Positions 47,001 to 53,790 of a stretch of 64,000 nucleotides of DNA are shown here, one piece after another; the stretch's first letter is position 1, and each line of letters begins with the position of its first letter. Source of the DNA: Lewinella sp. 4G2 (GTDB lineage Bacteria > Bacteroidota > Bacteroidia > Chitinophagales > Saprospiraceae); assembly GCF_001625015.1 (NCBI RefSeq), contig NZ_LVWJ02000014.1, positions 372,001 through 436,000 on the forward strand. The letters run 5' to 3'. The translations under genes were made by a program, and so were the position numbers. The notes beneath the pieces are model-generated. The model saw only the letters and a program-made list of their open reading frames with translations. It was not told where the DNA came from and did not search any database.

Positions 47001-50000
47001 ATCGACGCTCAGTTCCTTATTCTCCCAACCAAAGTCCAGGTTAAAGCGATCCTGGTGCAGTTCACCACCGTGAACGAAAGCAAGGTCCAGTACAATCCCA
47101 CCGCGGTCCTCATCCGTCGGGACGTAGGAAATGGTAGCTGTTTTATTGGCTGCTACCTTACCGGTCGTTACGCCCCGCCGACTAAGAAAACTGTAAGTAA
47201 TGTGAGGTAAGGCCTCAGCGGCCACCAGTTTAAAAGTGATGGCTTGGCCCGGTTGTACCGTTGGTGATTGGCGTTCGATGGTGTACAACATCCCTTCTGG
47301 TAACTGCTCTCGCTCAAGATCGCTTACCGTGAAGGTGAGTGGCTCGCCGGCGGTTCCGTCCGGGTAGGCCCAGTCGATGCGGTAATGGCCGGGCGCGTAG
47401 CCGTCGAGTTTGATCTTTTCAGTTCCCTTTCCTTCCGTTATTTGTAGGGCTCGAGCGGAAACAACCCGATTGATTACCGGCCAATCCTTTAGATCAGCAG
47501 GCTCCTCGGCGGGGAGTTGAGGGAATAGATTTCGGTACTCCGTGGCACTCAGCAACGGGCGGTCCGGGAAGCCCCACTTTCTGTTTTCGAGCGTGGCGTC
47601 CGGCTTCGATACTCGCGAGATAGAATAGTTGATCGCGAGCGATTCATCACTACCCGCGGCCTTGATGGTAAGGGTATCACCTACTTCGAGGGAGCCATCC
47701 ACCGAAAGGCCGACAGAAGGTTTAGTGCTGCGCAGGCTGGTCGTTGTGCTAGCCGAGTGGGTCTCACCGGTCGCATCGGCAACATCTACTTCAATGATGT
47801 ACTGGTAACCGATCCGGCGTTTGGCGAGATTTTCGTCCGGGGTGAAGGACAGGCTAAAAGCACCATCCTCATCCGTTTCTGTTTCTCCGAAACTGACGAG
47901 TTCGCGATCCCCACTGCCGCCGCCGCGCGACCACCAGTACCAGCGGCGTTGCTCGACGAAAACCCGGTAGTTCACCTTGGCGTCGTTTACCGCGGGGCCG
48001 GCGAATAGATTGGCCTGGCCAGTGATCTCCGCGGCCTCACCACCCACCACGTAGTCCGGGCCCTCGAGCTCTACCTGGAAGCGGGGGCGCTTGTATTCTT
48101 CTACGCGAAATGACGCCCCTCCCCCATCGGTCTCCAGGCGAAAAACGCCCGTCAGGCCGCTTTCCGGCAGCACGAAGGAAACGTTGAAGCGGCCGTACTC
48201 GTCACTACTGGCCGTCTTGACTTCCACTTCCTGGTAGTTGGCATCGCGCAGTTGAATCTTTCGTTCCTCACCCGTCAGCAAGCTGGGCATTTGGCGGCGG
48301 TCCTTCAGCATCGTGATACCGTAGACGTGGACGGTCTGGCCGGGGCGGTAGATGGCCCGGTCGGTGAATAGCGGGGTGAAGTTCGTTTCTCGGTTACGGT
48401 TCCGACGGTCATTATCGTACACGTATTGGTTTGGCGTGATCAGCACGTCCTCGCCCCGCCGCAGGGTGATGTAGATCTGCTGGCGGTTTACGTTTGGAAC
48501 GGTGAAGCGGCCTTCCTGATCAGTCCGTACCGATCGTACCTGTTTCCAGTCGCCGCTGCGGCGGTTTTCCCGGGCGAACACGGTCACCTCCACACCGGGG
48601 CGGGGTGCACCGGTAGTGAGGTCCTGCACTTCGTAATAATCTTCCTCGCCATCGTCGAACTTGACCAGCGCCAAACCACTCACCTGGAAGGGCGTCACGC
48701 CGAGAGATTTGGGGTCGTTAAAGCGGCCGTTATAACTCGTCAGCAGAACGTAGGCACCGAGACGTTGCTCGGGCAGCCAGGTTTCGGTCCGGTGGGGTTG
48801 GTAGTCATCATTGGCCGGCAGATCGAAGGTTTTTTCGGCGACCGGCGTGCCGCGGAGTAACTTCTTCAGTACCTTATCATCAAAGCTATTGGCGGAGAAG
48901 TTTACGTAGCGGCTCTCCGGCAGCCGGTACAGCCGGTGATGCACGGCCGTCACGTTGCGGTAGCCGTGTTCCAGCAAGATGTTGCGGCCCTCTCGGTACA
49001 CCTTCTGGGCAGTCGTCGAAAGCGACTGCGCAGTAATGTTGGCCCGGAGGCGCTGCACGTCGTTCTGTATTTCTGCGTCCTGGTCCTTAATTAATTCAAG
49101 CACTTCCAGCGCTTTGACGAGCGGTAGCTTTAGCTCCGCGGGTGGCTGGTTAACGTACAGGTTGGCCTTCAGCAACAGGAATAGATCTCGGCCCCGAACG
49201 CCGGCGTACCGAGCGTAACTGCGGTCGATTGCTGAGAGGTAGTCTTCCGCCTTGGCACCGAGCTGGCGGACGTACACGAGGCGGCGGTAATCCGCACGCA
49301 GTAAGCCTTCTCCACCACTTTTCAGGTGGTAACGAAGCTGCTCCTGGTGCAATTTCAGGCGGCGGGCCGGGCCGGTCTGCTCGTCCAGATCACTGAAATC
49401 CAAGGCCACGAAATCTTCGGGTGCGGCTAACCAGGCGGGCGCTGCCGCGGGTGCGGTGTTGTTGACAACGAGCAACGGATTGTTGAGGAGGTTGCCAATA
49501 TCTTCCGTCAGGGCGTCAAATAAGGTAGCGTCCTGCGGGTCATTATTGGGATTGCGAACGATGGCCGGCAGGGCGGAAAGGCGCGTCCGCTGCGCTCCCG
49601 CTTCCCGGATGGCGGCGTATAGGTACCGATCGGCCGCGTCCGCTAGCTGGCGGAGGTTCCAGTCCTCGAGTGGCGTATCGATGGTGTGTGGGGTATCGTC
49701 CGTCGTAGCCGTTGCGTTCCGGAGGCGGTAGGATTGCTGTTGGGCGTAGGCGTAGTATCCCTTACCGATCAGGTAATTAAGGATCGGGCTGACGACGGGC
49801 CGGTTGCGGTTGGCCGCCAATTCACTGAGGAGGAGCTTTAGTGTTGCTTCGGCGCCCTCTTCCTCGAGCTCCAGTGTATAGGCTGCCCGGTGCATGAGGG
49901 CTTTGACGATGTCGTCCTCATCTCCCGCGCTGGCGGCTTTCCCGTACAGATCGTCGGCCCTTTGGAGGGCGGAGCGGTACTTCCCTTCGTTGGCTAGCTT

Positions 50001-50087
50001 TTCGATTTCCCGGTAGTCCTGTGAGTAATCCTGGGCCATAAGTAGCGAACTGAAGAGAAAGGTGATGAGGAAAATGAGGTGACGCAT
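44076..50087 (-). CDS. Alpha-2-macroglobulin family protein (MG2/A2M, thioester type)
   Basis: The product has 2,003 residues from the ATG at 50087, which starts a signal peptide (MRHLIFLITFLFSSLLMAQ-D); the frame extends to 50213 without a plausible start. An N-terminal helical region (20-400) is followed by carboxypeptidase-like and MG2 domains (TDRAIYRPGQTVHVYGITM, about 620), the A2M domain (ETAFWLPELTTNDGGDLVV, TSPEALTRWRFRVL) and the thioester region YPYDCTEQVANRYF with Cys1439 and Gln intact. It continues with the alpha-alpha toroid (SWFPGGPENRYITQYVVETL) and a receptor-like C-terminus. Family members trap proteases at the cell surface or periplasm. No lipobox Cys follows the signal. 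Two 17-bp elements are read in frame (GAAAGA and APAAAP). No penicillin-binding protein gene accompanies it. Confidence 0.93.
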   Translation of the reverse strand: MRHLIFLITFLFSSLLMAQDYSQDYREIEKLANEGKYRSALQRADDLYGKAASAGDEDDIVKALMHRAAYTLELEEEGAEATLKLLLSELAANRNRPVVSPILNYLIGKGYYAYAQQQSYRLRNATATTDDTPHTIDTPLEDWNLRQLADAADRYLYAAIREAGAQRTRLSALPAIVRNPNNDPQDATLFDALTEDIGNLLNNPLLVVNNTAPAAAPAWLAAPEDFVALDFSDLDEQTGPARRLKLHQEQLRYHLKSGGEGLLRADYRRLVYVRQLGAKAEDYLSAIDRSYARYAGVRGRDLFLLLKANLYVNQPPAELKLPLVKALEVLELIKDQDAEIQNDVQRLRANITAQSLSTTAQKVYREGRNILLEHGYRNVTAVHHRLYRLPESRYVNFSANSFDDKVLKKLLRGTPVAEKTFDLPANDDYQPHRTETWLPEQRLGAYVLLTSYNGRFNDPKSLGVTPFQVSGLALVKFDDGEEDYYEVQDLTTGAPRPGVEVTVFARENRRSGDWKQVRSVRTDQEGRFTVPNVNRQQIYITLRRGEDVLITPNQYVYDNDRRNRNRETNFTPLFTDRAIYRPGQTVHVYGITMLKDRRQMPSLLTGEERKIQLRDANYQEVEVKTASSDEYGRFNVSFVLPESGLTGVFRLETDGGGASFRVEEYKRPRFQVELEGPDYVVGGEAAEITGQANLFAGPAVNDAKVNYRVFVEQRRWYWWSRGGGSGDRELVSFGETETDEDGAFSLSFTPDENLAKRRIGYQYIIEVDVADATGETHSASTTTSLRSTKPSVGLSVDGSLEVGDTLTIKAAGSDESLAINYSISRVSKPDATLENRKWGFPDRPLLSATEYRNLFPQLPAEEPADLKDWPVINRVVSARALQITEGKGTEKIKLDGYAPGHYRIDWAYPDGTAGEPLTFTVSDLEREQLPEGMLYTIERQSPTVQPGQAITFKLVAAEALPHITYSFLSRRGVTTGKVAANKTATISYVPTDEDRGGIVLDLAFVHGGELHQDRFNLDFGWENKELSVDYATFRDKLRPGTPETWTLTIRNADGSPVNAAALASMYDMSLDQITPANRWSLSPYPGIDRYRNFASMVLRGSRSSYVDIPSVKTTVSKDAEQPELDLSPFSWNFYGGLVRLRGSRAMVREFRNEAGAPAMEAESMMSADVVEETALVKTAAAPAPATPNDKADQTAPEGEVSLRKNLQETAFWLPELTTNDGGDLVVSFTSPEALTRWRFRVLTHDQELNYGYSEREIVTQKELMILPNVPRFLREGDALELTARVNNLTEQDMRVRATIEFFNPETNEVINVGAAAGAGECIEEQIVGANSGKTFCFPLNIPDGFASRGPLGYRVIARAGSFSDGEENVFPVLTDRTLITVSQAFYLKKNTDKEVTLPLLDGYDSNTLQHVGYTFEATTNPAWMALKALPYLMEYPYDCTEQVANRYFANQLAFVTVSDKPVLEEVFRKWQADPDALKSELERNPTLKNALLTETPWVRAAQSEAEQRARIANLFDLKTLAASQTQALDKLAKRQDNGGYYSWFPGGPENRYITQYVVETLARMRQLGVITPDQTDKVDRILNQAVRFLDQELAKDYRKLMEREAGNDEFDPEAYRPGSLTVHYLYARALAGTDPVEGKNQRQAYDFYRKQVLKMWTDYGLYEQALVASMGAAPGGDAPGKAVAQTIVESLRERAIRKDEFGMYWKYGRGYRWSQLPLETHCRILEAFQLAGGTTEETDEMRLWLLTNKRTNRWPTTKSTAAAVYALLNSGSDWTAKDGQPIQVSWPQANRRLRMKQRVRETQASAEAATGSFKVSLSGDEVTRDLASVSVKNSSNDLVWGGVYWQYTELATKVEASNDGPLTLERQLFHRIATEDGIRLDPITADHPLQPGDRVTVRLIVRSDRDMDYVHLKDRRAATFEPVQQLSRYEYQNGLGYYAAPGDLATNFFLDNLPKGTHTIEYDLFATFSGSFSNGLGRIQCMYAPEFGANTSGAMISVASVEE
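46135..46151. repeat. 17-bp dispersed element copy inside the macroglobulin gene
   Basis: GCACCTGCGGCAGCGCC preceded by CCCCG, the full consensus. It is read as Gly-Ala-Ala-Ala-Gly-Ala-Gly between EVINV and ECIEEQ, in a loop between beta strands. Confidence 0.85.
49438..49454. repeat. 17-bp dispersed element copy inside the macroglobulin gene, opposite orientation
   Basis: GGCGCTGCCGCGGGTGC on the plus strand. The gene reads it as Ala-Pro-Ala-Ala-Ala-Pro between VVNNT and AWLAAPEDF. Relative to the gene this is the reverse of the copies at 46135 and in ileS. Confidence 0.75.
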
Positions 50088-50250
50088 GGCGTTGAAAATT
50101 AAGTCCGTTAAGATAGGGGAACGGTTGGGGTAGTCAGTAGATAGTTCCTTCCCAGGATGCTGGGGCCGGTCAAAATGCACATAGAGAGGGTGTGAAAATG
50201 GGGTTCGTTCCATTTATTCAGGTGTCGTCCTGTTTACCACCTATTGCTGG

Positions 50251-50267
50251 GCACCTGCGGCAGCGCC
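50251..50267. repeat. 17-bp dispersed element copy
   Basis: GCACCTGCGGCAGCGCC, in the 197-bp gap between the macroglobulin gene and malic enzyme, 18 bp after the malic enzyme stop codon. Confidence 0.85.
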
Positions 50268-50284
50268 CGTTTGATCTAATTGGT

Positions 50285-51475
50285 CTACCCCCGCTGGCCG
50301 AACTCTTCGATGGCCACGCGGCGCACCTCATCGGCCACCCGCCAGGCCACCTGCTCGTCAAGTGTGGGAGGGATGACGCCGTCGACGGTCGGGTTACGGA
50401 TGTGTTCTGCGATGGCGTGGGCGGCGGCCAGTTTCATATTGGGCGTGATGCGCGGCGCACGGGCGTCGAGGGCCCCACGGAAGATGCCGGGGAAACCAAG
50501 GACGTTATTGATCTGATTCGGAAGATCACTCCGGCCAGTACCGACGATGGCAGCGCCACCCGCCTTGGCTTCTTCGGGCATGATTTCCGGCGTGGGGTTG
50601 GCCATCGCGAAAATGATGCTGTCGCGGGCCATCGTAGCGATGTCGTTGCGGTCCAACAGATCAGCGATGGAGACGCCGATGAAGACATCCGCGCCAACAA
50701 GGGCATCCTTCAGCGTACCTTCTTCATCGTTCTCGTTCGTGAATTCCAGGAGCTCAATCTTGGCGTAATTAAGGTTATCCCGCTTGCGGTGGATGATGCC
50801 CTTGCTATCGCAAACCACGATGTTTTTCACCGGCGTAGCGTAAGCGGAATCCGGATTATCGACGGCCTTGAGCAGGCGGGCAATCGCGATTCCCGCAGCA
50901 CCGGCACCGTTGATGACGACCTTGAGGTCCTCCATTTTCTTGTTGACCAGTTTGCAGCCGTTAAGCAGCCCCGCTAGGGTAACGATGGCGGTACCGTGCT
51001 GATCGTCGTGGAAAACGGGGATGCCCAGATCCTGCAGCCGGCGCTCAATCTCGAAGCTGCGGGGCGCGGAAATATCCTCCAGATTAACCCCACCAAAAAC
51101 GGGAGCGATGAGCCGGACGGTCTCGACGATCTTGTCGGTATCCTGGGTATCTAAACAGATGGGGAAAGCATCGATGTTAGCGAAGCGCTTGAAGAGCATC
51201 GCCTTTCCCTCCATAACCGGGATGGAGGCCGCCGGGCCAATATCACCAAGCCCGAGCACGGCCGAACCATCCGTGACGATGGCTACCGTATTACTCTTGA
51301 TGGTGTACTTGTAAACGTCGTCCGGATTAGCGGCGATGGCGCGGCAGGGTGCGGCTACGCCGGGGCTATAAACGAGGGAGAGATCGTCCTTACTCCGCAC
51401 ATCCATTTTAGCGGAGACGCGGATTTTCCCCTTGAGGGAGCGGTGGAGGTTCAGGCTTTCTTCAAAATAATTCAT
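50285..51475 (-). CDS. Malic enzyme (NADP-type, single-domain)
   Basis: The product has 396 residues. It decarboxylates malate to pyruvate with reduction of NAD(P). It matches the N-terminal malic domain of MaeB-type enzymes (LSLVYSPGVAAPCRAIAANP, NTVAIVTDGSAVLGLGDIGP, GKAMLFKRFANIDAFPI, HDDQHGTAIVTLAGLLNG) and the Rossmann domain (INGAGAAGIAIARLLKAV). It ends at about residue 396 without the phosphotransacetylase-like domain of long MaeB proteins. NADP preference is inferred from the family. The ATG at 51475 is the only reasonable start. Confidence 0.93.
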   Translation of the reverse strand: MNYFEESLNLHRSLKGKIRVSAKMDVRSKDDLSLVYSPGVAAPCRAIAANPDDVYKYTIKSNTVAIVTDGSAVLGLGDIGPAASIPVMEGKAMLFKRFANIDAFPICLDTQDTDKIVETVRLIAPVFGGVNLEDISAPRSFEIERRLQDLGIPVFHDDQHGTAIVTLAGLLNGCKLVNKKMEDLKVVINGAGAAGIAIARLLKAVDNPDSAYATPVKNIVVCDSKGIIHRKRDNLNYAKIELLEFTNENDEEGTLKDALVGADVFIGVSIADLLDRNDIATMARDSIIFAMANPTPEIMPEEAKAGGAAIVGTGRSDLPNQINNVLGFPGIFRGALDARAPRITPNMKLAAAHAIAEHIRNPTVDGVIPPTLDEQVAWRVADEVRRVAIEEFGQRG

Positions 51476-51784
51476 GCGTGGTGATTCGGTTAAGGCTCAG
51501 CGAAAAGAATAGATGATGGTGTGCTTCAGACAACAGCAATGCGGCACGCGGCCCGAACCTCATATTGCTTCGGTCGGCTACGGCTACGCAAGACTAACAA
51601 AAATTGCTCTATATGTTCGGGCCCTCCCCTGAATAATGCGGACCTGGTGGGCAACACCAATTAAACCTACAAAACAAACCACCTTCTTAAAAGTAAAACT
51701 ATTTGTTTAATTAATCACTCCGAATTACCTTTGGCCTAGGAAAACTGTTTGAAAAGTTTAGAGCCGCGCTGCAAAGCATCTACC
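51476..51784. other. Divergent intergenic region of malic enzyme and DUF2851 gene
   Basis: It holds the DUF2851 promoter (51703-51733) and a widely spaced inverted repeat, GGCCCGAAC (51550-51558) and GTTCGGGCC (51615-51623), separated by 56 bp. The repeat could be a hairpin or a binding site. No gene is seen. Confidence 0.5.
51703..51733 (+). promoter_or_regulatory. Promoter of the DUF2851 gene
   Basis: TTG (51703-51705, within TTTG), 20 nt, TACCTTTG (51726-51733), a full match to the Bacteroidota consensus. The start near 51739 is 46 nt before the ATG. Confidence 0.65.
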
Positions 51785-53152
51785 ATGCACATGCGCGAAG
51801 ATTTTATCCATTTCCTCTGGCGCCAGGCCCGCTTCAATTTGCGGGACTTACAAACGACGACCGGAGCCCCCCTGAGTATTCAACATTTTGGCACCCACAA
51901 CCACGATGCTGGCCCGGACTTTAGTGCCGGCCAGGTGAGGATCGATGGCGTCCAGTGGGCTGGCCACATTGAAATGCACGTCAACGCCAGCCAGTGGTAC
52001 GAGCACGGCCACGATTCGGATCCGGCCTACGACAACGTCATTCTCCACGTTGTATTTGAGGAAGACCGACCGGTTTACCGCCGCAACGGGCAGCGGATCC
52101 CCTGCCTGGAATTACACGGTCGCATCCCCCCAAACCTCTACAAGTCTTATTGGCGGCTCCAGCACAACGAGTACTGGGTCCCTTGCCAGCACCAGCTTCA
52201 CTTGGTCAGCGACCCCGTAAAAACGCAGTGGCTGGGTACGCTCCTCAACGAACGCCTTGCCGAAAAGAGTCAGCGCATCACCGAACGCCTCGCTGCCAAC
52301 GGGCGAGACTGGGAGGATACCTTCTACCAATCCCTGGCCCGGAGTTTGGGTGGCCGGGTGAACGCGGACGCCATGGAGATGCTCGCCCGGTCCCTTCCCT
52401 TAAGAATTCTGCTGAAGCATAAGCATAGCCTTATCCAACTGGAAGCTCTGTTTTTTGGTCAGTCCGGATTACTTCCTGAACCAGGTGAAGAGGAAGACGC
52501 ATACGTGACCCTGTTGCGGCGGGAATACCAGTTGCTGCGGACCAAGCATTCTCTACGGCCTGTCCCTGCGACAGCCTGGAGATACCTACGGTTGCGGCCC
52601 AATAACTTTCCGACGATCAGGATTGCTCAACTCGCGACGATGGTATTCCGCACCGGCCAGCTTTTCGGCAAAACCCTGGCGGCCGCTAATGCGAAAGAGC
52701 TATCCAACATGTACGAGGTAGAACTCTCCAACTATTGGCGCACTCACTATCGGTTCGGCAAGACTGGCAAAGCTGGCAAACGACGCTTAGGGGTGGACAT
52801 GATCAACTCCATTCTCCTCAATACGGTCGCGCCCGCCCTCGTTTCTTACAGTCATCACCGGCTCGATGAGCGGTACTTGGAACGCGCCGTTGGCCTTCTG
52901 GAGCAACTACCGGCGGAGAACAATAAGATTATCCGCAAGTGGAAACAGTTGGGCTTCGAAGCCAAAAACGCCGGGGAAAGCCAGGCACTCCTCCACCTGA
53001 AGAAGCAATACTGCGAACCCACCCGTTGCACCGATTGCGCCATCGGCTGTACGCTACTCACCAAGACCTTTGACAATCTGGACGCGCAACCTCTGCTCAC
53101 CCTCAACGAAGAGGCCGTCGTCTACGGTGTACTAGCGGATGAGCGAGCTTGA
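51785..53152 (+). CDS. DUF2851 family protein
   Basis: The product has 455 residues from the ATG at 51785; an ATG two codons later (51791) is equally good, and the longer frame starts with a TTG inside the presumed leader. Typical DUF2851 features are EDFIHFLWRQARF at the N-terminus, then HFGTHNHDAGPDFSAGQVRI and WAGHIEMHVNASQWYEHGHD with conserved His and Asp residues that look like a metal or nuclease-like site, then VILHVVFEEDRPVYR. A C-terminal cluster (CEPTRCTDCAIGC) has four cysteines. The family is common in Bacteroidota and uncharacterised. Confidence 0.9.
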   Translation: MHMREDFIHFLWRQARFNLRDLQTTTGAPLSIQHFGTHNHDAGPDFSAGQVRIDGVQWAGHIEMHVNASQWYEHGHDSDPAYDNVILHVVFEEDRPVYRRNGQRIPCLELHGRIPPNLYKSYWRLQHNEYWVPCQHQLHLVSDPVKTQWLGTLLNERLAEKSQRITERLAANGRDWEDTFYQSLARSLGGRVNADAMEMLARSLPLRILLKHKHSLIQLEALFFGQSGLLPEPGEEEDAYVTLLRREYQLLRTKHSLRPVPATAWRYLRLRPNNFPTIRIAQLATMVFRTGQLFGKTLAAANAKELSNMYEVELSNYWRTHYRFGKTGKAGKRRLGVDMINSILLNTVAPALVSYSHHRLDERYLERAVGLLEQLPAENNKIIRKWKQLGFEAKNAGESQALLHLKKQYCEPTRCTDCAIGCTLLTKTFDNLDAQPLLTLNEEAVVYGVLADERA

Positions 53153-53192
53153 ATGAACGGATTACCCTAATGAACGAACATTGAGCATGAGC

Positions 53193-53708
53193 CTACCGCC
53201 GTTCCCACCGGCTAAACCGGTAGGCCAGTTCATTCTTACCGTGAGGGCGGTGGGCCTCACTCCACACTTCCTTCCAATCCGCAGGGTCGAGCTTGGGAAA
53301 AAAGGCATCCCCGTCTTCGATCTCCGCATCCACGATGGTGAGGTAAACCGTTGACACGAGGTCCAGGCTCTGCTTGTACAACTCCCCCCCACCGATAATG
53401 AAGGACTGGTCGGACTCCAGCACGGAAGAATGGTTCAGGGCCTCCGCCAGACTGTGGGCGATCACTACCCCCGTTGCGGTAAAGAAAGCATCGCGAGTAA
53501 GGACGACGTTCGTGCGCTTCGGAAGCGGCCGGCCGATGCTGCGGAAGGTCTTCCGCCCCATGATAACGGGGTGGCCCAGCGTAACGGATTTGAAAAACTT
53601 GAGATCGGCCGGTAAGTACCAGGGGATGTCCCCATCTTTGCCGATGGTACCTTTTCGGTCCGTCGCAACGATGGCGGATAGTTGGGGGGCTTGCCGGCTT
53701 GTACTCAT
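53193..53708 (-). CDS. folA: Dihydrofolate reductase
   Basis: The 171-residue product is the normal length. It reduces dihydrofolate to tetrahydrofolate with NADPH. Visible motifs are AIVATDRKGTIGKDGDIPWY (Trp and Pro of the substrate loop), the acidic residue region LPADLKFFK, the cofactor-binding VIMGRKTFRSIGRPLPKRTN, FIIGGGELYKQSL and the C-terminal strands. No thyA is adjacent. It diverges from priA. Confidence 0.95.
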   Translation of the reverse strand: MSTSRQAPQLSAIVATDRKGTIGKDGDIPWYLPADLKFFKSVTLGHPVIMGRKTFRSIGRPLPKRTNVVLTRDAFFTATGVVIAHSLAEALNHSSVLESDQSFIIGGGELYKQSLDLVSTVYLTIVDAEIEDGDAFFPKLDPADWKEVWSEAHRPHGKNELAYRFSRWERR

Positions 53709-53790
53709 GGCGTGAAGGTATAAAGCGACCGGCCAAAGCGACCGCCATTGCCAGGAAGAAAACGGTGCGGCACCAGAAAATGACGGGCTA

